DNA of 64,000 nt from Petrosia ficiformis (lineage: Eukaryota; Porifera; Demospongiae; Haplosclerida; Petrosiidae), in assembly GCA_947044365.1 (NCBI GenBank), contig OX345646.1:5329678-5393677 (forward strand), given 5' to 3'. The number at the start of each line of letters is the position of its first letter. The stretch's first letter is position 1. The position numbers were made by a program, and so were the translations under genes. Below are positions 31,295-42,715 of this stretch, one piece after another. Below the pieces are notes generated by a model, which saw only the letters and a list, made by a program, of their open reading frames with translations, did no database searches and had not been told where the DNA came from.

Positions 31295-32384
31295 GTATGT
31301 AAACAAATGCCTTATATGGATATCAAACATTTCATTCATGTCATAAAGTCGGTTGATTGGTGGAATTCTATGGAATGACCAATTAATTTTAACTCACGAG
31401 ATATCATACTTGTAACTTCCAACACACACAAAACCATACTTGTATAATTTATTCTAGAAAAGTATTAATTATCTTTTTTCCTCGCTTATTTGTAACTTCT
31501 AACACATTTACTATAATTAAAACCATACTTGTATAATCTTCTGTTGACTTCTTCACTTACATGGAAATCGTCACTTATTGCCATGGAATATGTTTATTAC
31601 AGCACACGAGGTATAATACATATTAATTATAAATGAGTACATTATGACAAGAGTTGTGGTCGAGACAAACACATTGTGCAAGTGCAAGTGCTATATGCTT
31701 GTCTTGACTATATCTCTTATTGTGTGTACACCCCGGAATTAGATACTACATGTAGCTAGAGGCCTGGGAAGATTTGGTAATATGAGTAATTAAGTAATTA
31801 GCTCTTGCAAACTGAGCTGTAAATGTATTGATCAATTTTTAGGAGTTTGCAGGCATAATAATGTGAATATATTCATTCATTCAGTTATTGCATAAACAAT
31901 TTCAAGTCTTGTTGTAATAATTATTGTTTAGATATGAAGCTATGCAGGTGATAAATTAATATAATAATCTTTGACCACCTGCCATGCATTGTGGCTATAA
32001 TAAGCTGACTATGTTGCCATCCTTGTCATATTAAGAATATTTTAGTCCCTATCTCACAAACTACCTCATAGTTATGAAAACTAGTGGGATTAGTTATGAA
32101 AACTAGTGGGAGTAGTTATGAAAACTGATTGAATATCTTTAATGAACAAAATGATAAAAGGTGTATGAATAATGCAATACTATATAGTAGATATTATTAT
32201 AATTATTATATTCATTATTGTGCATGAGAATTGTTACCGTATAACAGGATAATTTTAATTGAATTATTATTTGATTTTAAAATTTTTGCATAAAAGATAC
32301 GTGTGCAATATAAATTTTAGGCAATTGTAAAATTTCACGAATTAATTTTTGTGTATAGACTATTGCGTGAAAATAAATTCCAAG

Positions 32385-32608
32385 CAGAGTTTTTGATAAG
32401 TTTTGAAGCATGAGCCAAATTGGCTCAATAATGATTAGTGTGTGTGCCATTGGGAATAGATTTTGAGCCAATTAACAAAGAGATAATACTGTTAGGACAA
32501 TAAAATCATAATTAACTGCACTATCTGGCCCAAAGAGAGAACTGTGCTGTGCCAAATAAGAAGCTCTTTGGGCCAATGGTGCGCCATATGAACTTATCAA
32601 AAACTCTG
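32385..32608. mobile_element. hAT-type MITE, family 2, copy 1
   Basis: 224 bp with terminal inverted repeats CAGAGTTTTTGATAAGTT and AACTTATCAAAAACTCTG (18 bp, perfect). The 8-bp direct repeat ATTCCAAG flanks it exactly at 32377-32384 and 32609-32616. Non-autonomous. A diverged copy lies at 60500-60690. Confidence 0.93.
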
Positions 32609-32821
32609 ATTCCAAGCAAAAGATTCCTGCTATACGGTATACCTAAAATCTACTATTAAGTAATCAGAAATGTATGAATTAACTCTGTTATTCAATCAAT
32701 TGATGATAACTACATAAATAAACGATAAAATTCGTATTATAACAAGTATTATAACAGTAAATAATTGTGTTTGTATAACTATTAGTATTCAGTATCTCTT
32801 TGGTAGCACAATTGTTAGTAT

Positions 32822-33597
32822 TCAGTGTCTCTTTGGTACCACTAACATTCCATTTTTACCCTCATCCTCAGCAGGAATTGGGTGTGTGTATATGTACTCC
32901 TCTTCTTCCCTACTAATAGTATATATCATGATAATGATAGTCAATGTAACTACACCTCCTATTATGATCACTATCTTCAGTGTATTATCTGTATATATAT
33001 AATAACATGTCTGTATTTCAAGATATATAGTGTTATGTTTATTATTAACAATATTGAAAAGTCCTGAATGAGTAGGTAGTGTAATATTCATAGTTTTATA
33101 TATATGTTAGTTTTCAGCAATCAATAATTGTTTTTAAACATAAATTAGCTGTTTAAACATATTCTATTATATAACCTATTCCACATGATGTGTGTCACTA
33201 CATGTACTGTGTAAGTCTTTATATTTTAGTGTGTTTTTAAAAATTTAGCGACACTTAAATACACTAACATAATTATGTTAAAACAATTATGTATAAATAT
33301 TATATTATATATAGATGCTGAAATGCATTTTTGTTTTCTCAATGCAAAATCCAAATTGTGACACAACTTTAAATAATAAAATTTAATTTGAATTAAATTT
33401 GCAATCAAAATTAGGTATATAACTAATAATTAACTCACCTTTCTGTTACACTATTCCACTTGTAATCTCAATTGTCTGTAAAAATTATTACTCAGTTTAA
33501 TTTGCAGACGTTGCAATTTTGTTTGAGACCCAGCTATCTTCCAGTCCACTAGCTTATTGTCACTGAAATGAGTGATATACATTCATCTTTTTATATA
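32822..33597 (-). CDS. Small single-pass membrane protein, divergent array copy H
   Basis: The last exon 32988-32822 has the same phase as other copies. It encodes DNTLKIV, a helix (IIIGGVVTLTIIIMIY), REEEEYIYTHPIPAEDEGKNG and a tail ending PKRH. A non-coding first exon ends at 33439 (GTAACAGAAAG, gtgagt) and a TATATAAAAA box lies at about 33585-33595. The expected 13-nt Met exon was not identified. An uninterrupted frame from ATG 33091 would give 89 residues with an unrelated 35-residue N-terminus, so the start is unresolved. The tail is intermediate between copies A-G and J/K. Confidence 0.6.
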
Positions 33598-33599
33598 CA

Positions 33600-34190
33600 T
33601 ATGTTATGATAACTTCCTGTTACTACATCACATCACACAGTACCCTATTATCTTAAACGACATAGTTAATATGCTTTGAAGTGTACAACCACAGTATAAA
33701 CATAGGTGTAAGTTGAAAATGCAATTGAATATAATTATAAAGTGTAAACTAACCCCAACAGAAGTTCTATATTATATAGCTCATCATTACATTACAATAT
33801 TATGAATATTCATAATATTGTAATGTAATTAAGGTGTGATGACATATTTGGTAAATATGTAAACTGAGATAGTATGCATCAGCATAAACAGAGGTGCAAG
33901 AAGACAGAAGTCAGTACAATAATATGAATATTCATAATATTGTTGAGTGTTGTGGAATGTTTGGACATTGTCTAAATATGTAAGCACAGTGCAACATCAT
34001 TAATGTTTCTTAAGTTATCACACATTCCAGTGAACCACTGTATATTTTACATTTTATCGTTTATAGTCAGCACACTACAGTTTCTAATATTTACAAAGCT
34101 AGTACTTAGTATTTCACTAGAAATCAGTTATGATATGATAATGATTTTCTAATGACAAGCTTGTATACAAATGTTGAACCATTAGTATGT
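33600..34190. other. Non-coding stretch with repeated ATATTATGAATATTCATAATATTG palindromes
   Basis: No gene seen. The palindrome AATATTATGAATATTCATAA occurs twice (about 33797 and 33919). Otherwise plain AT-rich DNA. Confidence 0.6.
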
Positions 34191-34211
34191 ATGTATGACT
34201 ATATGTATATT

Positions 34212-34243
<32 letters not shown>

Positions 34244-34275
34244 TGTATGTATGTATGTATGTATGTATGTATGTA
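34191..34275. repeat. (TGTA)n microsatellite
   Basis: TGTA repeats between unique AT-rich sequence. Confidence 0.95.
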
Positions 34276-35097
34276 CATGTGTATACATGTGTATGTAAAG
34301 AGATTTTATTAGTAAAAGGGTGTTCGTAGATTATTAGAGAGAGTTTGTATTCTGGTACATGCATGTGCTTCCGTGATTTGCAAGAATGCCATTAATGATA
34401 CTAGTAATCTAATTAATTGTGTAACACTGATAATGTATTTACGTGTAAGGAACAGAGATTTTGTATCTATGTCATTAAACCACTATTTGTAGTGGTCAGT
34501 GGTTAATGAATATTATTACAACCTAAACCCACAATAACATTACACACACTGATTGTATAAATAGATGAAAATTCTTCAATTAAAAGTGACATATTGGGCA
34601 AGTAAGTTGAATTTTTGGAGGCCTAAATGCGCATGGGCCGATTAAGTGATTAATTATCTTAAGCCTATTATTAATTGTATCCACTAAATTCAGCAATTTT
34701 GAAATGTTTGGATTTAGCATGCATTAATTTAAGTAAATTTCTGAATCACACCTGATATTTTTTACAAAATGATCGTGAAATATATTTTTAGCGTGTACTA
34801 ATAATATAGTACTAAAATTGCTAAAATTAATACACAATTAAAAGTAGATTTTAGGTATGTGAGATACATGTAGGATACCAGAGTTACTGATGATAATATA
34901 CTGATTAACATGGAAGGTTGAAAAAGAGGTACATTGGCCTTCAAGAACACTGAAAATAGCTACCTGTTATAATCAAGGGCATAACGAGCCATAGGCTAGG
35001 GTAGGCTTTAGCTTACTCTGAAATTTTGAACTTATTTCTTAATTACTTCTCAAAATATTGTATATAATAATATTAAAATAAATTATATACTTGCAGG

Positions 35098-35261
35098 CAG
35101 GGGTGTGGAAACATTGAGCCAACTGGCGGACATTTTGACCTATTTTCACCACTCTTATCCTGCTCCCCATATACTTTGTATACAGTTTAGTTTCAATTTA
35201 CCGGACATTCACTAGATTTATCGGACAAAGTCCTGCATGACTGGCTGTTTCCACACCACTG
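35098..35261. mobile_element. hAT-type MITE, family 1, copy 2
   Basis: 164 bp, starts CAGGGGTGTGGAAA and ends TTTCCACACCACTG. It is flanked by a perfect 8-bp direct repeat CTTGCAGG at 35090-35097 and 35262-35269. The interior is nearly identical to the copies at 13178 and 44507. Confidence 0.95.
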
Positions 35262-35269
35262 CTTGCAGG

Positions 35270-37848
35270 ATAAATAATAATGATAATTATGTTGGAAATA
35301 TAATTCTTTTCCAGTAAATACAGCTGAGATCACTTCTATAGCGCCATATTAAATGAATAGGTTGGGTTAGTCAATCGTTACAAATATTATTAAGTGACCA
35401 TGAAAATTAATTAGCTAAAATTATCAGCACGCTGCATGCACCATTTTTTTTAAGCCTACCCTGTTCATTCTTCCTGGATACGCCCTTGGTTATATAATAC
35501 TATTAATAAACTTAATTTTATCATCCAATTTGTATTGATGGAGTTTTCCACAGGTGTACATCATCAACCTATACCTATTTCGAAAATTCACATCACTATT
35601 GACATCTCTATTCTAAAATTTACACTTGCGTATTGTGTAAATATTATTTGAATGGTTTACAAGCTAAAGAGAACCTCGTTTTAGTCCTAAGTATTTTAAG
35701 TTAATTCATCATGTAAACATCCTCAATGCCCACTCAGTTATCTGTGTCCAACTCTGTGAGAGGATGAATGGAACAGATAATAATCTGAACTCATACATCC
35801 CAAGGAGATGCTAAGACATCTCCCTAAACCACAGTAATGGACAGATCATCCTTGTGGGCATATTGTAATAATATGTATTGCAGTTGAAGTTAATGGAAAA
35901 ATTGGCTGTTTATATAATCTGTATAGATGTGGTGTTATTGTGGGTTTAGACTTTAAATGTATTCATAGTAGAGCCACTTCCTGTATATGGAGTAATTGTC
36001 AATTTATGAATAAAAACTTTTAAAACTTGTTTTCACTACAAAACTCCACTTATAGAAGATGTTTTTGGTTACTTATGATATTTTTACTGACCTCTAAACA
36101 CAAAACTGATCTTGTGTTGATAGCACTCTCCATTTCACAGCAAATCCATGCCGATTAAGTGATTAATTATCTTAAGCCTATTATTAATTGTATCCACTAA
36201 ATTCAGCAATTTTTAATACGTGTAATTAAAAGTAGACTTTAGGTATGTGTAGATAGGACAGCAAAGTTACTGAGGATAATATACAGATTAACATGGAAGG
36301 GTTGTGAAAAAGAGGTACATTGCCCTTTGAAAGCAGCCACTGTTTTATTGATAGTTTACTATAATACAATATACATACATACATACGTGGCTAAAATGTT
36401 TTATTAGTAATTTAGTAACTTAAATACAAACAAATACCATATAAGGTTATCTAGGCTAAATTAATTTGGAATAACTTCACAATTAAATTATACATAGAAA
36501 TGGTAGAAGGCTCTATCCTTTATTGAGATATTAAGTCAGTGTATACTTTCACCCAAGTGGTGACAACTCATATGGGCTATATGTAGTGATTTAACTCTGA
36601 ATATTATTATTATACTTAGTTTCATTACTATTGAGATATAAAGTCAGTGTATACATATACAATTCGGTATCAGTGTCAGTACCAATAGTCCAATAGTCTT
36701 ACTTACTATTATTCCATAAAGCCCACACAAGTATAGCTATACATTTAATATGTACAGTGCTTTTGTTTTGTTTCAAAGTCAATCTGCATGTGATTATAGT
36801 ATACTGACTATTAGCTATTTTGAAGCACACCTTTCTTTTTAATAACTATCAAAATTATAATTGTGCAATAGTATAATAGTACAATTATGATAATATATAG
36901 TTTTCTAGACTATTGTCAACAACACAAATGTCTTCGTCCTTTACAAACCAACCACTTAATATCAAAATCATTACCATCCGTAGTGCAAATCCAAGGCCCT
37001 CCTTCCACTTCATTACTGAAGTGGAAGGAAGGACTTAAATGATTGATTATCACCACAAAATACCCCATCAGTCATCTGGTGCATACATACATAACCAGGA
37101 GCTTGATATAACCAGATAAATAGAAATTATATCCCGCTTTTTGTTGGCCAATAATCATTGGTGATGACATTTTCATGTTTGAAACCTAACAACAAATTAT
37201 TATTATATATTTTTTTCCATTATATTTACTTTTAAACATTTCTTGTACACATATTGCACTACATGTATTGCAGTGACATTTGCAGTTTCCACAGGCTAAT
37301 TTCATCCTACTGGTCTGCTGTAGCTCGAGAGTGCATTTAAGCATGTGACAGCAGAATATAAATATAGATTCACTCCTATGGAAAGCAATCATAGGAATGA
37401 CTCTTAGGCCATAACAACATTAAATCAATGTTGACATAATTACATGTGTACATGTACTTTCAGAAATGACATAATCAGAGAGTACAGTAGTACTCTCTAT
37501 GTACACAGCCACCCAAGCATTTATCGATAAGTGTGTGGGAATGAGACTAATGTTTACTGCACAATAGTGTTTTAAACAAATTGATAACATAACATCACTA
37601 TTATGAAACATCAGACCAAAGTTTGATTTACAATAATATTTTTATGAATGTATGATAATTAATAATCACGACAGAGGGTTTTAATTTATAATAAACTAGA
37701 ACCACATAGTTATACATAGTATCCAGGTATTAGTGCTGTTCATTATTTTGGAACATACTCTCCATATGATGATAGACTGAAGAAAGGAGGTTTCATACTT
37801 AATACAATTGTCAAACCTGTACTAAATCCCTACATTTTAATAGTTTCA
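35270..37848. other. Gene-poor stretch
   Basis: No convincing coding exon. Contains a duplicated segment (CCGATTAAGTGATTAATTAT at 34638 and 36151), a GAAGTGGAAGGA hairpin near 36985-37030, and scattered short repeats. Confidence 0.5.
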
Positions 37849-37912
37849 TCCCTACCTACCTACCTACCTACCTACCTACCTACCTACCTACCTACCTACC
37901 TACCTACCTACC
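37849..37912. repeat. (CTAC)n microsatellite
   Basis: About 16 CTAC units. Confidence 0.97.
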
Positions 37913-39010
37913 TTTACGTTTATGTTTTTACACCCCCGGGCCCCATTGCAAGTTAATTTTCAAAACAGGATTCCATCTGTCCAATCAAAATTTAAATGTC
38001 ACAGGATAGCTCTTAAAAACATGGCCACCTATACATTTGAATTACAAGTGATCTATAATCAGATAAGTCTCCTTTTGATATTGAGTATTTTAAAACTAAT
38101 TATAATATCTTTTACATGTCATTGTTAAAGTAGAGAACCAGAAAACACCAAAACATCTTTAATTAATTAATTAATTATGTCGTCTATAACTCGCATTACA
38201 AATTATTTGCCATAAGAATGTAATAAATGATAAGTGGTAAATGTAATTTACATTACCAGTAAGTTCTTAGGGCTGGAATCTGTCAAAGTAATTATATATT
38301 AATAGTAAAGCATCAAGAAAGTAAGTGAACATGAATGATGGTAAGTGAAGTGTGAAAATCAGTTATCCATTGATGTCTATAATTAGATTAACATCATTAG
38401 AAACCTAAAAAGTGGTGTGTGTTGCCACACTACACACTATGACAACAGAGTATTAATTAAGCAGTCAGTTTGTGACAATAGTAGACTAGGTAAGTAGGTA
38501 GGTACATGTAGGTAGGTAAGTAGGTAAGACTAGATACACACATAGGGTCCCCCTCACTCCAAAAGTAATATATGTGTATTGAATTTTGTTGTTCATAATA
38601 GGGAAATTTTCAGACATAAAAAGTGAAACTTTAGGCAGTGCTCAAAGACATAAGCAGGATCATAATTATAATGATCTGTATACACTATATAACTATCATA
38701 ATTAGATTTGTTCAAGCCTTACATGGTTTCTGATGACACAAAAAAATTATAGTTATCAACATAATTAAATTAGAAAGTACAAGCTAATTTGATAATTTAA
38801 TACATAACATGATCATTATGATGATTATATAAACTATGAATGGAAAGCACCTAATGAATAGTATACCAATTACCAACATTAATATATTATAATATAATAA
38901 TATTGTAATTAAGTACTATTGTAATGAGAGAATACATGAAATATGTATTCAAATTTAGAATATAATTATGATGAAAATTTGGTGTCTTCTCATAATAATT
39001 ATGAGTTTGT

Positions 39011-40500
39011 TTATTCAGGAAATACTACTATCCCATTTTCTCCCTGATCCACAGCCTGAACAGGATATGTGTAGTAGTCTTCATCATCATTATCTTCCTC
39101 ATCTTCATATATTATAAAGTATAGTAATGCTGTTACCAAGGCAACATTGCCTATCATGATGATTATTTCTGTATAATTATAGTCTGTAGATGAGTATTGC
39201 ATTAATTATGAGTGTTTTGAATTTTGTATGATCAGTATTCTGCCCACACTGGCCACCTCTCAAATAAATTAACCACCTCTCAGATAATAAATATATAGGC
39301 TACTGAGACAGAATCGAATATAAACTGAATAAACAGTACTACATGCAGTGTAGAATGCAATCACCTCTCTAAAATTTAGAGAGGTGGTTGTAGCAGAGTT
39401 GGGAAGTTTGCCATCAAAATCTCATGAATATCATTATGTGGTTCATTTAGGGGTTCTCTGGTTCAATCAGTATCAAAGTAATCTTAGCCTTTGATGGCAA
39501 ATTTGGACATCACTCGGTAGAGTTAATCATCCAAAATAAACTATAACTAAAGGTCATTCACGTTCACCTTGTCCTCAGAAAAATTCTCATAACTTTAGTT
39601 TGAAATGACCAACCATTATTTTACCTGCACCATTTTGATATAATTATCCTTTCCGTTCTTTTTTGTGTATGTCAAAACTCAATCCATTGCTTCATTATTG
39701 AGTTACAGTATAATCATGTATTAACCTTATGATATTAAACTATACACTATAGTACATATAAGTTATTGAGTTACAGTATAATCATGTATTAACCTTATGA
39801 TATTAAACTATACACTATATTACATATAAAGTCATTACATCCTAATTTTGAGGACGTCGTGAATGTGAACAGACTTTAATATACTGTAATAACTATAACC
39901 AATGATGATACCTAAGAGACTAATCAAACTTTAAGTGTATATATAACCATTAATATCACACTATTACCAAAACCAGTGTAGTGTTGTAATGACTACCTTT
40001 AGTTTAATTATAGTTAAAATAATACTGGGCTTACTAAAAGCTAAAAGGAATTTAGTTTAGTTAACTAACTAAAAGTGCCTTAGTTATATTTATTGCTGCT
40101 GACCTGTAATTAGTTATAGTTTAGTTATCTAAAAGTCGTAATGCCTTACTAAAAAGTGTTTTAGTTATAGTTATAGTTAAAAAACAACACTAAACAGAGG
40201 TTTATTTAAAATATATAGTATGACATTATGTCTAGTACATAATTATTATTATGCAATTGGTTATTAGTCTATACTGTATTATTATGCATGCAAATATATC
40301 ATACCTGTGAAGGGCATTTTCAATTGTGTTATTTTATCCTTTCTATGACAAATGAGCAAAAGTCAAGACAATGTTGTATTTTGACTGTAAGCTAATATTT
40401 AAGATACTCACCTTTCTATGGTAGTGTTGCAGCAGTACTCACATAATTATTGCACTAGTTTTTGATTTAACCACTCTTAGGTAAAGCTTTTTATATATAC
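39011..40500 (-). CDS. Small single-pass membrane protein, array copy I (61 aa)
   Basis: The TATA-like TATATATAAAAAGC (about 40486-40499) precedes a non-coding exon ending at 40412. The Met coding segment 40317-40305 gives MPFT plus one base; the last exon is 39183-39011. The sequence after Met-Pro-Phe begins TDYNYTEIII, followed by a helix with GNVALVTALLYFII, a long acidic stretch (EDEEDNDDEDYY), TYPVQAVDQGENG and the end VFPE. The DYN start links it to copies J and K. Intron 2 (39184-40304) contains a two-unit 68-bp repeat element. Confidence 0.7.
39694..39826 (+). repeat. 68-bp minisatellite, 2 copies, with both element flanks (site 3)
   Basis: The shortest array of the family. Left flank GTATGTCAAAACTCAATCC and right flank AAGTCATTACATCCTAATTT match (as reverse complements) the flanks of the inverted array at 29212-29552. 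This suggests a defined mobile element with an internal variable repeat. Confidence 0.9.
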
Positions 40501-41131
40501 ATTGAAGCCAAAATAATGTTTCCTTTAGCCCAAATTACATATCCATGCAAGTGGAATTTGTTTGTACATTTTCATCGAAGCCACATAGTGTTTCAATCAG
40601 GTGGGAGCTCATTTCTACATTTTCATGAAAGCTAAAGAGTGTTTTGTTTTTCCTAAGAAGGTATCAATGCAGGTGGAGTTTGTTTGTGCATTTTGATTGA
40701 AGCCTACATAGTGTTTCCTTGAGGTCATTTATACATTTTCATGAAAGCTACAGAGTGTTTCCTTTATACTCCTAAGAATGTATACTGGTATTGAAAGTCA
40801 ATATTATAAAGTTACTGATTATAATTAACTAGGAAATGACATAATTTGAAAATTATATAACATCTAGGCTGACTTCATTGTTGTTATTGTTCAGAAAATG
40901 ACTTACAGTATTTCGCAATCTCTAGCTATAAACAGGACAGAATGACAGGCACACTAACAGTATAGGAGCATCCCCTATAGTTGCTTTGGATGTTCAATTG
41001 GGTTAACGTGTGTTTGGGATGTCACATATGAGTCCTGCTGGTTTGGTGTGCCCGTCCCTCTAGTTTGTGCTACCCGTCCTTGTAAATGACCCTAAAGGAA
41101 ACACTATGTAGGAATCAAAATGTACAAACAA

Positions 41132-41410
41132 ATGTTTGGTGTGCCTGTCCCTCTAGTTTGTGCTGTTTGGTGTGCCTGTCCCTCTAGTTTGTGCTGTTTG
41201 GTGTGCCTGTCCCTCTAGTTTGTGATGTTTGGTGTGCCCGTCCCTCTAGTTTGTGATGTTTGATGTACCTGTCCCTCTAGTTTGTGCTGTTTGGTGTGCC
41301 TGTCCCTCTAGTTTGTGCTGTTTGGTGTACCTGTCCCTCTAGTTTGTGCTGTTTGGTGTGCCTGTCCCTCTAGTTTGTGCTGTTTGGTGTACCTGTCCCT
41401 CTAGTTTGTG
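41132..41410. repeat. 31-bp tandem repeat ending in an inverted unit
   Basis: About nine units of TGTTTGGTGTGCCTGTCC plus CTCTAGTTTGTGC. The unit recurs at 41164, 41195 and so on. The last unit is followed at about 41411-41440 by its reverse complement (ACAAACTAGAGGGACAGGCA). A related single copy lies upstream at 41038-41070. Confidence 0.93.
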
Positions 41411-41694
41411 CAGTACAAACTAGAGGGACAGGCATGCAGCAGGACCCATATGTGACATCACAACACATATTAACCCCATTGAATATCAAAAGCAACCATA
41501 GGGATGTCCCTATACTGGCAATGAAAAAATTAAATGAGCATACATACAAAGTAGTTGTAAAGTTACTCTTAGTAGTATAATCATAATTATTTATGTATAA
41601 TGAACTTTATAGTTGTATTTCATTTTTTAATATAATTTTCTATTTTACAGATACAACAGAAAACAAGTTTGTAATAATATGGAACAAGCAGTGG

Positions 41695-41769
41695 CAGACG
41701 ATGGTATTGGAGGATTGAACAGACGATGGTATTGGAGGATTGAACAGACGATGGTATTGGAGGATTGAA
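41695..41769. repeat. 25-bp tandem repeat, 3 copies
   Basis: Three perfect copies of CAGACGATGGTATTGGAGGA plus TTGAA. Confidence 0.95.
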
Positions 41770-42715
41770 AGTACTACAAACAAATCTTTGCATTTATTAA
41801 ATTGTTATATGGATTTTTGTTATATTCATATTCATGTTTTTTTAAAGTATCTTTTAGTAAAATCGTTATAATTACACAAATAGTTATTTATAATTATGTT
41901 CATAGCTGAAGGAGCAGAACCTTTTTTTCAAGAATAAAGTTATTGTATTATTATAAAGTTCAAGAAACCTCTGCTATGAATACTGAAAGCAAAACTAAAA
42001 TTATGTTCCTTTGGAGTGGGGTTTTCAAATTATACATTATAATTGTGCATGTAGTGTAACTTTCATTACTGCATGTCATCCACTTTCATTGCCGGCTGCT
42101 GCACTGATCTGAGCTGCTTTAGTGCATTCACTAATGGCTGCAGAGCCAGTAGGCCATGTTTAGCAGTTACAAATTGTTCATGTATTCATGTACGTAAGCA
42201 AATTAAAGTATCTACATAATATATATACTTTTGGTTTGACAATACACTGTACTGGCTACTTTTAGTTATAGTATGCTTTGTTTTTCACAATTTAAGTTTA
42301 GTATTAACTAAGGTAATATTAGGCTTACTAAAATGGTTTTAGTTTTAGTTATAAACTAAATATATATATACCCAATTCATTTAGTTAGCAATTCCATCCG
42401 CATAAAGAACCGGTAGGAATGCGGAAACGAACCTGTCATTTTTATGAATATGTTTACTTAAACCCACAATAACAGCGGTACTTGGGTACTATATAAGCCT
42501 TCAAAAAAGAAGCCTATAATTGATGTTTTGCCGACACCGAAGCACCAAACATGCGAAGTGCGTCCATTTTAATTAGCAATTTTTGGAATGCCTTCGGGCA
42601 TAAATAGAATTTTGATTGAAAACATAATTTTCAGCGAAAATGTAATTAGAATAAGCATACCAATAATCCACATACTCGTACTGCGGTTTTAGAATTTCCA
42701 TACCCCCCCCAAAAA

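Noticed and set aside
37740..37830. Frame reading AVHYFGTYSPYDDRLKKGG
   Set aside because: Looks exon-like by composition but I recognise no family, and no convincing splice sites or partner exon were found.
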